DNA of 64,000 nucleotides from Propionibacteriaceae bacterium (lineage in GTDB: Bacteria > Actinomycetota > Actinomycetes > Propionibacteriales > Propionibacteriaceae), in NCBI GenBank assembly GCA_030538315.1, contig JAUNUF010000007.1:1-64000 (forward strand), in the 5' to 3' direction. The position numbers were made by a program, and so were the translations under genes. This document shows, one piece after another, positions 43,293 to 52,643 of the stretch. The notes beneath the pieces are model-generated. The model did not search any database. It was not told the DNA's origin and saw only the letters and a list, made by a program, of their open reading frames with translations. Position 1 is the stretch's first letter, and each line of letters begins with the position of its first letter.

Positions 43293-45725
43293 CTAGCTGC
43301 GGTCGTCGAACGTCGTGTCGAGCAGGGTGAGCAGCGGCCCGCGCGGGGACTGTTCCTTACGCGCGTTGAACGGCAGCGTGGTCGCCCCGAAGCTGAGCAG
43401 GCCGTAGCCGGCTTCGACGGAGGTGAACGCCCTGATCTGGTCATCCGACAGCCCGAGCAGGACCGCCAGCTCGTCGGCGTCAGTCTTCTTCTGTCCAAGC
43501 AGGAACAGGCAATCACAGTTCGACAGCATCAACCGGGCCTCAGGCACCGCCAGGAGTTCCTCCACGTTCTGCGTGATGCCGGTGGGCAGCAGACCGTACT
43601 TGCGGGCCCGCTTGTAGATCGACAAGAACGTGGCCAGTGCGTGCGGGTTGGTGAACATCAGGTGGAACTCGTCGACGTAGAGCCAGGTGCGGATCCCTCG
43701 GCCGAAGTTGGACATGACCCGGTTCCACACCTGGTCGAGGACCACCATCATCCCGAAGGTCTTCATGTGGTCGCCCAGCTTGGCGATGTCGTAGTAGATG
43801 AACCGGTTGGACACATCCACGTTGGTCTGCTGCGCGAACCCGGAGAACGTGCCGGTGGCATACATCTCCAGCGCCGTGGCGATCGCCGCAGCTTCCGGTT
43901 CGGCCTGGAGCAGCAGCTCCCCATGCAGCGACCGCAGGGTGGGCACGGGCTGGTTCTGGTCGTCGAGGTAACGGTGATACAAAGTGGTGATCGACCGGTC
44001 GAGGATCGACTCCTGCGCGGCCGACAAACCCCTGCCGCCACCCAGCAGGACACGCAGCATCGACAGCAGCGATTCTGCCTTCAACCTGACGGGGTCACCC
44101 TCACGGGTGTTGAGCACGATGTCGAACGGGTTGATCACCTGCGACGAGCCGGCATGGACGTCGACGACGGTCGCATCGAACGCATCCGCCAGCGGACGGT
44201 ACTCGTGTTCGGGGTCGATGATGATGACCTCATCGTTGGGGCGACCGATGAGCACTTCTGCGATCTCCCACTTCGAGAAGTGGGACTTGCCCGACCCGGA
44301 GGTTCCCAGCACGAACGCGTTGCCGTTACGTGTCCGTCGACGGTCAGCAATGATCGGGTTCCCCGTGGCCGCGTTGGTGCCATAGAACAGGCCCTGATCG
44401 TCGAGGATCTCCTGCGACGTGAACGGCACCATCACCGCCACCGCCGCCGACGTGAGCGTGCGATGCACCGGCAGGAACGACTCCCCCAGCGGCAGCGCGG
44501 TGTTGAATCCCTGCTCCTGGAAGAACTTCATCACCGCCAGATCACACGACTCGGTCTTCGCCGCTTGGCGCACCTTCGTCACCCGATCCTTCAGCTCCTC
44601 AGCCGACGACGCCTGGACCATCACCACCAACGTGGTGGTGTAGAGACGCTGATCGTTGTCGTCGAGGTCGTGCATGAGGTCCTTGACCTCAGCCAACGAC
44701 CGCTTCAACGACTCCGGCAGATCCTCCTCCGGGTCCATGTTCGCCTTGACCAGCTTGCGGCGCCGGTCCGTGCGTTCCATGTCGAGCTCCGCCTTGCGGC
44801 GCATCACCAGATCACGCGACTCTGACCGATCGATCGGGGAAATGTGGAAGGAGATGACCAGATCGGTCTGCACCTCCGACAACCGCCGAAACAGCTGGTC
44901 GCTCATCCACGACGGGTAGTCGCGCAGCACCAACGTCTGGCACCAGATGTCTCCCTCGTCGCCGGCCAGAACCAGCTCGCTGCGGGTGGGGAACTCCACC
45001 GCCTGCGGGGCCAGCTCGTCGCGGGTGGTTGCTCCCGAGCGGGCCATGCCGGCGTAGTCGAACCCGGCCGCGTAGCAGCCACGGGTCAGCTCGCGCAGCA
45101 ACTCGATCCGGCCCGGTCCATCGACGCGGTGGGCGCGGCACTCCAGCAGCGTCCACATCTGGTTGGTGACCTGCTCCACCAGAGGGTTGAGCACGGCCAG
45201 GGCCTCGTCGAGCGACTCGCCAGACACCGTCAACGTCAGGTACTTCTCTGCCACGATCGAGTAGCGCGACTCACCGATCATGGACCGCACTAGCTTGTTG
45301 TGGTCCGAGCGGTACACGCTGACCGCGTCACCGTGCAGCGGTTCGGGGAACAGCACCTTGCCCAACAGGGTGTCGCGCTCCAGCCGGCGGTTGACGATGG
45401 TGACCTGCAACTGCTGGCCCATCGAGAACAGGTTGAAGAACCTCGCGTAGCGCTCCAGCAGCTCGCGCTGCCGATCGTCAGTGGCCAACTGGTAGTTGAT
45501 GTCAGACAGGCGCAGCATCACCGAGTATTTCCCACCGCCGAGCACGCACACACCTGATTCGGTGATCGCGTCGTACCACAGCACGCTCTGGGCCTTCTTC
45601 GCCTCCGCAGCCCGTGCCTTGGCCTTCTTCTTCGCCGCAGCCTTGGACGACTTCGGCGTCGCGGCAGGCGTGCCTGCCGGGTTAGTGGCCGGCTTCTTCG
45701 ACTTGCTCTTGTTTCCGAGGAACAC
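43293..45725 (-). CDS. VirB4/TraC-type conjugation ATPase
   Basis: About 810 residues from GTG 45725 (AGAGG upstream): a basic Lys/Ala-rich N-terminus, the VirB4 N-terminal domain, then the ATPase with Walker A GTSGSGKS near residue 475 (DRRRTRNGNAFVLGTSGSG), IIDPEHEY, and Walker B TWLYVDEFHLMF, plus GITQNVEELL. It energises assembly and substrate movement in the T4SS. The start lies 44 bases inside the PrgI-like gene; a GTG slightly upstream is possible. Confidence 0.93.
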   Translation of the reverse strand: MFLGNKSKSKKPATNPAGTPAATPKSSKAAAKKKAKARAAEAKKAQSVLWYDAITESGVCVLGGGKYSVMLRLSDINYQLATDDRQRELLERYARFFNLFSMGQQLQVTIVNRRLERDTLLGKVLFPEPLHGDAVSVYRSDHNKLVRSMIGESRYSIVAEKYLTLTVSGESLDEALAVLNPLVEQVTNQMWTLLECRAHRVDGPGRIELLRELTRGCYAAGFDYAGMARSGATTRDELAPQAVEFPTRSELVLAGDEGDIWCQTLVLRDYPSWMSDQLFRRLSEVQTDLVISFHISPIDRSESRDLVMRRKAELDMERTDRRRKLVKANMDPEEDLPESLKRSLAEVKDLMHDLDDNDQRLYTTTLVVMVQASSAEELKDRVTKVRQAAKTESCDLAVMKFFQEQGFNTALPLGESFLPVHRTLTSAAVAVMVPFTSQEILDDQGLFYGTNAATGNPIIADRRRTRNGNAFVLGTSGSGKSHFSKWEIAEVLIGRPNDEVIIIDPEHEYRPLADAFDATVVDVHAGSSQVINPFDIVLNTREGDPVRLKAESLLSMLRVLLGGGRGLSAAQESILDRSITTLYHRYLDDQNQPVPTLRSLHGELLLQAEPEAAAIATALEMYATGTFSGFAQQTNVDVSNRFIYYDIAKLGDHMKTFGMMVVLDQVWNRVMSNFGRGIRTWLYVDEFHLMFTNPHALATFLSIYKRARKYGLLPTGITQNVEELLAVPEARLMLSNCDCLFLLGQKKTDADELAVLLGLSDDQIRAFTSVEAGYGLLSFGATTLPFNARKEQSPRGPLLTLLDTTFDDRS

Positions 45726-46077
45726 GAGGCCTCTTCCCTTCACACGACTCTCTTTGGTGCGCCTGCCACAGCGCGTCATTGGCATACAGGCGCTTGGTGG
45801 GGCGGGCCAGGAACCGCCAAACATGCCCGGCGTACTTCTCGAACCGCATCCCGAACGGTTTGACCCAGCCCCACGCGGCGAACGGCACCGCGATCGGGAT
45901 CACGATCCACGACACGATGCTGAAGTCCGTGGTCCCAGCCAGGAACAGAGCCACCACCAACCCGATCGTGACGGCACCGACGACCACGACCGCCAACAAC
46001 TGGCGCCACGTGAACCCGGCCATCACCTTCGGCTCGATCGAGGTCAGCTCCTCGTAGACCCTCATCTCCAACGCCAC
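45682..46077 (-). CDS. PrgI/TcpE-like inner-membrane T4SS protein
   Basis: A 131-residue protein: short N-terminus with YEELTSIEPKVMAGFTWRQL, two membrane helices (LLAVVVVGAVTIGLVVALF and WIVIPIAVPFAAWGWV), then FEKYAGHVWRFLARPTKRLY, the pattern of PrgI/VirB3-like proteins that always precede VirB4. GTG 46077 is preferred for its GGTGG upstream. Overlaps the VirB4 gene. Confidence 0.8.
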   Translation of the reverse strand: MALEMRVYEELTSIEPKVMAGFTWRQLLAVVVVGAVTIGLVVALFLAGTTDFSIVSWIVIPIAVPFAAWGWVKPFGMRFEKYAGHVWRFLARPTKRLYANDALWQAHQRESCEGKRPRVPRKQEQVEEAGH

Positions 46078-46092
46078 AGCAATCCACCCGGC

Positions 46093-46797
46093 TCACTTGA
46101 TGTCGAACGAGGAACCGAACACGTCGATCAGCAGTGCGCCGGACTCCTGGACCAGCAAGGTGGCCTCATGGTCTGTGGGGCCCTCCCCCGTGGTGGTGAG
46201 CGTCAACGTGAACGGCACGTGGCACCGATCGGGGCCATACACATAGACCATCTGACGTCCCTCGTGCAGTTCGATTCGCCGGTTGGCGATCGACTCATCC
46301 AACGTCGCTTCCCACCCGGTCACGGTGCCGGCGTGGTCGATCAGCCACTGATCGCCCTGCGAGATCTCCATCTGCCCGATCATTTCAGCGGTGCCGACCA
46401 AGTCCAGCGACGCTGACTGGTTACGCCCCAGCGTCAGCTCGAACTCGTTGAACTCCTTGACCCCGTCGGTCATCGCGCTCAGGGTGGCTCCGTCGAGCAG
46501 CCCGGTTCCGCGTTGCGCGCAGCCCCAGAACACGTCCTGGTTCTCGGCGTCGGTGTCGCGGGCGATCCGCAGCACGTTGTCGATCTCGTCGATGTTGACC
46601 GAGCGTTCGATCGTCTTCAGAGAGTCGTGGTAGTCCTCCGCGAACCGCAACTGCTCCATCTCAACGAGCGCGTCTTGGCGGACCTCGTTGAGGTCCCGTG
46701 CCGGAGCACCACACCCCGACACTAACCCCACTATGACCACTGCCCCCGCTAGCGTCGCTAGGGTGGTGTGGCGGGTTCTAGTTGCCCAGTAGCTCAC
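46093..46797 (-). CDS. T4SS-associated lipoprotein
   Basis: A 234-residue lipoprotein with lipobox LVSGC at about residue 28, a helical acidic region and a beta-rich C-terminal half with two cysteines (FWGCAQRG; DRCHVPF). The GTG start is 20 bases inside the TrbL-like gene. Its place between VirB6- and VirB3-like genes suggests an extracytoplasmic scaffold of the channel, comparable in role to VirB8/VirB7 positions; no sequence motif proves that. Confidence 0.65.
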   Translation of the reverse strand: MSYWATRTRHTTLATLAGAVVIVGLVSGCGAPARDLNEVRQDALVEMEQLRFAEDYHDSLKTIERSVNIDEIDNVLRIARDTDAENQDVFWGCAQRGTGLLDGATLSAMTDGVKEFNEFELTLGRNQSASLDLVGTAEMIGQMEISQGDQWLIDHAGTVTGWEATLDESIANRRIELHEGRQMVYVYGPDRCHVPFTLTLTTTGEGPTDHEATLLVQESGALLIDVFGSSFDIK

Positions 46798-47635
46798 TGG
46801 CGATCCTTCCTGATCCGAGGACGACCATGCCCAGCACGACGCCCATCATGATGAAGCTGCCGCTGATCGACAGTGCAGCGGTGACGGCGTTGCCGTCGAG
46901 GTTGGCAAACGCGCTACCGGCCCAGGTGCTGGTCACGGTTTGATAGATCGCGAACGCCAACACCAGCACCAGGGCTTGGAGGACGATCGCGGCATAGTTA
47001 CGCAGGAACCCCACGCCGAAGGTGCGGGTCTCCTGGGTGGCGAACATCGCGATCGGTGCCGGTGCGAACGCGGCGAAGATGTACAGCTTGACGAACCGGA
47101 CCACCACCAGCGCCAGGGCTGCGATCATCGCGCCCTTGTTCACCAGCCACGCCAGCAGCATGAAGATGATCAACACCGTCTGCCCGAGCCAGTCCATGTC
47201 GTCCACCGACGTGAGGAACCCGTTGAGCTGGTCGCTGCCCACACCGGTGGTCACCGCAGTGATCGTGTTGGCTTGGCTGGCCATCTCGGCAAACAGGGCG
47301 TAGATGCCCTGCATCACCACATGGGTGGACTCGAAGATCAGTTTGAGCATGACGAACTTCACCAGGGTGAAGAACGCCGTCTTGGCGAACGTTTCCCCGT
47401 CGCCGTCGGTGCGCATCCCGATCCGCACGAGCTCCAGCATGAACAGCACCACCAGGATCAGCGTCGCGGCCGGCATCACGATCGTGTCGGAGATCGTCAC
47501 CATCAGCGCCGCCGTCGACGCGGAGTACTCCTCCGGTGACTGGAGCACGTCAGTCAGGTTGAGGCCGAACATCGACCCCAACCCTCCCGACATATCGCGC
47601 AGGATCGGCTCCAGCACGTCACGCGCGAACGACAC
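46778..47635 (-). CDS. TrbL/VirB6-like polytopic channel protein
   Basis: A 285-residue protein with six or so membrane helices spread over residues 40-280, including an internal KLYIFAAFAPAPIAMFA segment typical of TrbL/VirB6 proteins of Gram-positive conjugation systems. The start is GTG. Expected to form the membrane pore with the VirB4 and PrgI-like proteins encoded downstream. Confidence 0.82.
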   Translation of the reverse strand: MSFARDVLEPILRDMSGGLGSMFGLNLTDVLQSPEEYSASTAALMVTISDTIVMPAATLILVVLFMLELVRIGMRTDGDGETFAKTAFFTLVKFVMLKLIFESTHVVMQGIYALFAEMASQANTITAVTTGVGSDQLNGFLTSVDDMDWLGQTVLIIFMLLAWLVNKGAMIAALALVVVRFVKLYIFAAFAPAPIAMFATQETRTFGVGFLRNYAAIVLQALVLVLAFAIYQTVTSTWAGSAFANLDGNAVTAALSISGSFIMMGVVLGMVVLGSGRIASELLGN

Positions 47636-47649
47636 CTCAGCCCCTCAGC

Positions 47650-47853
47650 TCAGCCGCCGAGCGTGCCCAGGTACACGCCGCCGGCCAGGACAAGCCCGCC
47701 GCCGACGATCTGGAGGATGCCGCCACGCATACCGGAGCCTTCCTGCTCCTTGATCGCGAAGCCGAGGCTGATCACACCCCACGCCAGCCACAAGCCGCCG
47801 GCCACCGACACGAAGGTCGACAGCAGCGTGATGATGCTCTTGAGTTGGTCCAT
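47650..47853 (-). CDS. VirB2-like small membrane protein (candidate pilin or channel subunit)
   Basis: A 67-residue protein with two hydrophobic helices (ITLLSTFVSVAGGLWLAWGV and GGILQIVGGGLVLAGGVYLG) separated by a short polar loop (KEQEGSG), starting at ATG 47853 after AAAGGAG. Size, topology and its place just before the VirB6-like gene match VirB2/TrbC-type subunits, but there is no long signal peptide. Confidence 0.68.
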   Translation of the reverse strand: MDQLKSIITLLSTFVSVAGGLWLAWGVISLGFAIKEQEGSGMRGGILQIVGGGLVLAGGVYLGTLGG

Positions 47854-47866
47854 TTCGGGTTCTCCT

Positions 47867-48640
47867 TTAGGTGAGAGGTTTCGTGTAGAGAGAAGCTTCA
47901 ACAATGAGGTTGCGCGACCACACGCGCCGCCCGTCGCGGGTGATCCCTTCACCGGCGCAGGTCACCAGCACCAGACCCCGATCGCCGGTGGACGATCCCC
48001 ACACCGACTCCGGCAGCGCATCGGAGGCCACCTCGTAACGGTCGGTGACCAGGAAGTGCTGGACGGTGTCGCCGTCGACGACCGTGATCAGGTTGCCGGG
48101 GGTGATGTGGCGAAGATCGATCAGCACACCAGGGCGCTGGCCGACCCACACATGCCCAGCCAGCATCGTCACCCCGACGGTGGCGGACAGGTCAGCCGAC
48201 TCGCGCCATGCGCCGATCGCATGGTCCGGGGGAATCCAATCTCCACTGCTCCCGCGACGCAGATCAGCTCCGATCGGGGCATCCACCCCGAGAGCAGGGA
48301 TCTGCACCCTACGAGACCCGCGTGCAGCCGCCGGCCCGCCGCTGGGTGAGGATGCTGTGGGGACGGCGGTGGGGCCGGTCAGGGCCGGTGTGGGGTTGTG
48401 GAGGGGTTCAGCGGCGGGGGCTTGCACCGTGCCGTCGACGACGGCTAGGCCCTCGGGTGCCACAGGTTCAGGGGTGGGGGCGGTGGTGAACGCCGCGACC
48501 GTGGCCGTGACGCTCACCACCAGCAGCAACCCGACCAGCCACCAGGCCAGCCGAGTCGCCCAGGGACGCCGGGCAGCACCGGCCTGGCTCGAGTCCAGGC
48601 TGGTGTTGGGGGGCACACGGTGCTGCCCGACGTGCTTCAT
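47867..48640 (-). CDS. Sortase dedicated to the element surface protein
   Basis: A 257-residue membrane-anchored sortase: N-terminal helix (residues about 30-52), Pro/Ala-rich spacer, then the catalytic domain with His in MLAGHVWVG, Cys in LVLVTCAGE and Arg in SRNLIVEA. The spacing and the TCAG form fit the actinobacterial class F/E-like sortases. It ends close to the pilin-like gene and lies 3 bases after the surface-protein gene, its likely substrate. Confidence 0.88.
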   Translation of the reverse strand: MKHVGQHRVPPNTSLDSSQAGAARRPWATRLAWWLVGLLLVVSVTATVAAFTTAPTPEPVAPEGLAVVDGTVQAPAAEPLHNPTPALTGPTAVPTASSPSGGPAAARGSRRVQIPALGVDAPIGADLRRGSSGDWIPPDHAIGAWRESADLSATVGVTMLAGHVWVGQRPGVLIDLRHITPGNLITVVDGDTVQHFLVTDRYEVASDALPESVWGSSTGDRGLVLVTCAGEGITRDGRRVWSRNLIVEASLYTKPLT

Positions 48641-48643
48641 TGG

Positions 48644-51600
48644 TTACGCACCCGTCTTTCGGGTGCGCAGGGTGCGGGCACCCACGCCCGCGGCGCCGAG
48701 CAGAGCCACCGCGCCGACCGCGATCAGCGGCCACGCGGGGCCACCGCCAGCAGTACCCAGCTCGGGCACGTCACCGGTGCTGATCCCACCGCCCGACGTG
48801 CGGGCGATGGTCACCGTCTGCTCGACGTCGTTGAGGTCCGCGTGCGCGGTGATCTCAACATCGCCGTGGAACAGGGTCTCGAACACGACCAGGGTCTTGT
48901 TCGCGTAGCCGCCCGGGACGGTGAACAGCACGTCGACCACGCCGTCGGCGGTCTCAGCGGTGAAGCTGGCCTCACCGAGGATGCCGGTGCCTTCGCCGGT
49001 GGCCTTGTCCATCAGCTCACCGCGCACCGTGTAGGTCTCCCCCGGCTGGAGACCGGTGTAGGTGACCTTGTCGACGATGGTGCCGCCAGCAGCCAGGAGC
49101 TGCTTGTCGCCGTCGGCCTGATCGGTCGCAGACGTGCGCAGATCGGGCCAGTACACAGTCTGGGCCACGTCGTTGATGTCGGCATGGACCGCCACCGTGT
49201 TACCCTCCAAGCTGACGGTTTCGAACGCCACCAGGACCTTGCCCTGATGATCGGCCACGACGGTGAACTCCAGCTCGACCTCCCCATCGGGGGTGGTCGG
49301 GGTGAACGTCGTCGACGCCTTCGACGCCAGCAGCAATGGCTCACCGCTGGCCTTGTCCATCAACTCACCCTCGATCAGATAGGTCTTGCCGGGGATGAGG
49401 CCCTGATAGGCCACCACGTCAACGACCTGCTTGTCGCCGGCATTGTTCAGGAACGAATCGCCGTCAGCCTTGTCGGTGGCGGTGGTGCCGATCTTCGTCC
49501 ACCAGATCGTCTGCTGCTCATCGTCGATGTCGGCGTGGATCGCGATCTCACGACCCTCATGGAACAAGGTTTCGAACACCACGATCGTCTTGTACATGTG
49601 CGCCACGCTCACGACGAATTCCAGCTCGACCTGGCCCGACGGTTCGGTCGGCGTGAAGGTGGTCGTCGCCGTGATCTCCGGCGACAGGGGCTCACCGGTG
49701 GCCTTGTCCATGAGGATGCCCTCAACGGTGTATTCCTTGCCGGGGACGAGACCGACGTAGGGCACCACGTCGACGATGACCTGCTCGGTCGCGCCGTGGA
49801 GGTGCTGATCGCCGTCCGCCTTGTCGTGGGCCTTGGTCTCGATCTCCGGCTGCGTGACCAACGTGGTCTGGGTCACATGCCCAGGGGCATGGATGGCGGT
49901 GATGGCATCCTCACCGGCCTGAGCGGTCAGCTCGTAGCCGTAGGTGAGGCATCCCAGTTCCTTGACGGTGTGCTCGCCGAGCCCGGTCAGGGACCAGGTC
50001 CCGTCGGCCGGCACATCACCAGCAGCAAGCTGCTCAGTGAATGAATCAGCCACAGCAGCATCGGCCCAGTCGACAGCCTCACACGAGCCCTCGACCGCAG
50101 GGGCGGCGTAGAGGGTGCCGGTCAGGGTGTAGTCGATCGGGGTGTCACCGATCGAGGACTTCACACCAGTGACGGTGACGTCATCGGTGATGGTGTGACC
50201 CACCAGCGCCAGCTGCGCCGACACCTGCGAGGCCACCTCCATATCGAGCCACAGGCTGGTTTCCGAGGTGACGGCATCGGGCCACTGCGACTCCTCATTA
50301 TTCACATCAGCAGCAATCTGCTCAGCCCACACGTAGTAGCCGGCCTCGGAGACCGTCTGCGCAGTGGAGACGACAGTGGCGTTGCCCTCATCGTCGAACG
50401 AGCCTTCGAAGGTCGAGATCCCGACGACGGGGTCGGTGTCCGGGTTCAGCGGCTGGCCCACCGGATCGACCTCGAACGGGCCGAACAGCGTCGAGGTGCC
50501 GCTGAATGCGGCGCCGGGCTTGCCGTTGGTGGCGTCGATCGTGTCGGTCAGCTCCCCGGGCCCGTCGATGAGGGTGTCGGAGGTTTGCGTGGTCGCCTCC
50601 GGCTGATAGCGCAGCACCTGGCCGGTTTCGGAGGTCACGCCGTAGTTGTGGACGAACGTCTCGTGTGAGGTGTCGCCGCGGAGCGTGCCGGTGTAGGAGT
50701 ACCAGCCGGCAGCTGCCGGGATGTAGTCGGCGGTGGTGCCGGTGCCGTTGCCCTGCGCGTCGAGGGTGATCGAGATCTCACCCGACCATGCCACCGCAGC
50801 ACCCTCAGGTGCGGTCGCGGCCTCGACGGGCTGCTCGGCCACTGGCCCGTACAAGGTGGCGTCGACGATCACGGTCGAGCCGGGACGGCCACCGGTAACG
50901 GTGATCTCGTCACGGATCGGGTCCCCGACCCGGATCCCTGCCACGGCCGAGGTGACCGTGGAGATCTCCGGGGTGCGCTTGCGCAGGTGCCCCGTCTCCG
51001 ACGCGACGCCGTAATTGTGGCTGAACGCCTCATGCGACTCGTCGGCGCGCACCGTGCCGGTGTAGGAGTACCAGCCGGTCTCCTCGACCGTGTACGGCGT
51101 GGACGTGACGGTGGCATTGCCTTGGGCGTCCAGCTTCACCGACAGCGTCTCTCGGGTCGCTTCTGGGGTGCCGGCCGGTGCGGTCGCGGCCTCGACCGGC
51201 TCATCCGCGACCGGGCCGTAGAGCACCACATCGACCTGCACCGTCGCACCGGGACGTCCCCCAGTGATCTTCAGCTCATCGGTAACCTGGTCTCCGACCT
51301 TCAGCTCACCGTTGGCGGCCGATGACACGGTGGTCATGGTCGGCGTGAACACCGACATGAAGCCGGTCTCCGCCGGGACACCGAACTCGTGGTTGAACGC
51401 CGCATTGTTCGCGTCGCCAGCCCAGTTGACATCCCACGTGTACCAACCCGGCTTCGTCGGCGTGAACCCTGCCGACGTCGCCTGACCGTCGCCGCGCGCG
51501 TCGAGGCGGATCGTCACATCGGTGCGGAACGCGACCGGCGCGCCGGACGGGGCATCTTGCCGCTGTGTCGGCTTGGAGTCGAACGGGCCATACAGCACCG

Positions 51601-52576
51601 CCGGGACGACCATCGACGTGTTCGGCTTGCCCCGTGTGACGCGGATCAAGTCAGTAATCGGCTCGCCGATCTTGATGCCCGCTACAGCCGAGGACACCGT
51701 CTCGATCACCGGCGTCTCTTGGAAGGCTTCGATGGTTGCGGTGGCGCTCAGCGGGTCGTTGGTGGGGATGCCGCGTCCGATCATCCGCTGGAAGCCGGCC
51801 TCTGCGTAGAGCGTCATGGTGGTGCCGGGGAGTCCGGCGACCGAGGCGGTCGCGGTGACCGGCTTGGTCCGGTCTGTAGTGCGGTATGTGAAGGCGGTGT
51901 TAGCGTCGACGATCTTCGAGGTCTGCCCGTCGGTGAACGTTGCGTTGCCGAAGGTGAGGCGGACCTGCGGGTTGGTCTCGAACCGGGGCCCGTCGGCCGG
52001 GGTGAGGAACTTCAGCGGCTGCTTGCTGAGCGTTGAGCGGACCACTGGGGTGGCGCCGGTCTCGGTGAGGTTCATCACCAGCTCGTAGGGGCCGGCGTAC
52101 TTGTTGGCCTGGGCATCCATCGCGGTGATGTAGTTCTGCATGGCAGCCCAGTCGGTCGGCTCGTTCGCGGCGACCTGGCGGGCGGCTTCTTCCCCGCCGC
52201 TGGAGGGGTACTGGCGCTTGACCCAGTAGGCCAGCGCTGCGGCCTGGTAGGGGTCCTTGGTGAGGCTGTAGGTGTGCATCATCCAGGCGACCTTGGGGTT
52301 GGAGACCTGGGTGGTGTTGGTGGAGATCACCGACGGCACGCGTTCCAGTGGGTCGATGCAGATCCAGCGGCCAGCGCCGCCGGGCATCAGGTAGGTGGAG
52401 AAGGTGGTCAGGCTCCTGGTGGACCAGGCGCCTTCCCCGACACCGGTCATCGACTGGTAGCCGCCGGCAGGGCCGGAGCCCTCCACCGCCGTCCAGGCGT
52501 TGGCTCGGGTCGCGGTCAGCGACACGAGCAGCACGAGCGCAGCAACCAGTGTTGCTACGACTTTACGAAGTCTCAT
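48644..52576 (-). CDS. Large cell-wall-anchored adhesin with VaFE repeats
   Basis: A 1,310-residue surface protein: Sec signal (MRLRKVVATLVAALVLLVSL), an N-terminal domain to about 290 containing RWICIDPLERVP, five related beta modules of about 115 residues (each with an SxVAGIxVGxPIxD-like start and a LYGPF/V motif), then three VaFE-type modules (TDKADGD start, FETLFHEG end). The C-terminus has a membrane helix and RKTGA tail. It lacks LPXTG: the sorting position reads GDVPELGTAGGG. Probably promotes contact between mating cells or colonisation. Confidence 0.82.
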   Translation of the reverse strand: MRLRKVVATLVAALVLLVSLTATRANAWTAVEGSGPAGGYQSMTGVGEGAWSTRSLTTFSTYLMPGGAGRWICIDPLERVPSVISTNTTQVSNPKVAWMMHTYSLTKDPYQAAALAYWVKRQYPSSGGEEAARQVAANEPTDWAAMQNYITAMDAQANKYAGPYELVMNLTETGATPVVRSTLSKQPLKFLTPADGPRFETNPQVRLTFGNATFTDGQTSKIVDANTAFTYRTTDRTKPVTATASVAGLPGTTMTLYAEAGFQRMIGRGIPTNDPLSATATIEAFQETPVIETVSSAVAGIKIGEPITDLIRVTRGKPNTSMVVPAVLYGPFDSKPTQRQDAPSGAPVAFRTDVTIRLDARGDGQATSAGFTPTKPGWYTWDVNWAGDANNAAFNHEFGVPAETGFMSVFTPTMTTVSSAANGELKVGDQVTDELKITGGRPGATVQVDVVLYGPVADEPVEAATAPAGTPEATRETLSVKLDAQGNATVTSTPYTVEETGWYSYTGTVRADESHEAFSHNYGVASETGHLRKRTPEISTVTSAVAGIRVGDPIRDEITVTGGRPGSTVIVDATLYGPVAEQPVEAATAPEGAAVAWSGEISITLDAQGNGTGTTADYIPAAAGWYSYTGTLRGDTSHETFVHNYGVTSETGQVLRYQPEATTQTSDTLIDGPGELTDTIDATNGKPGAAFSGTSTLFGPFEVDPVGQPLNPDTDPVVGISTFEGSFDDEGNATVVSTAQTVSEAGYYVWAEQIAADVNNEESQWPDAVTSETSLWLDMEVASQVSAQLALVGHTITDDVTVTGVKSSIGDTPIDYTLTGTLYAAPAVEGSCEAVDWADAAVADSFTEQLAAGDVPADGTWSLTGLGEHTVKELGCLTYGYELTAQAGEDAITAIHAPGHVTQTTLVTQPEIETKAHDKADGDQHLHGATEQVIVDVVPYVGLVPGKEYTVEGILMDKATGEPLSPEITATTTFTPTEPSGQVELEFVVSVAHMYKTIVVFETLFHEGREIAIHADIDDEQQTIWWTKIGTTATDKADGDSFLNNAGDKQVVDVVAYQGLIPGKTYLIEGELMDKASGEPLLLASKASTTFTPTTPDGEVELEFTVVADHQGKVLVAFETVSLEGNTVAVHADINDVAQTVYWPDLRTSATDQADGDKQLLAAGGTIVDKVTYTGLQPGETYTVRGELMDKATGEGTGILGEASFTAETADGVVDVLFTVPGGYANKTLVVFETLFHGDVEITAHADLNDVEQTVTIARTSGGGISTGDVPELGTAGGGPAWPLIAVGAVALLGAAGVGARTLRTRKTGA

Positions 52577-52643
52577 TGTTCTCGACTTCCCCTTTCCATG
52601 GGTTTGGGTTGAGGTCGGCCCCCGAGACTTCGGAGACCGCGAA

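Noticed and set aside
40056..44825. Long plus-strand frames opposite VirD4 and VirB4
   Set aside because: Antisense shadows of genes with intact Walker motifs; their translations lack recognisable domains.
22108..46734. Shared string CACTAACCCCACTAT at 22109 and 46720, with a similar stretch near 41299
   Set aside because: The second and third copies lie in signal-peptide or membrane-helix codons; probably codon-use coincidence rather than a parS-like site.
48620..50044. 474-codon plus frame opposite the adhesin
   Set aside because: Shadow frame; the real protein shows repeats, signal peptide and sorting region on the other strand.
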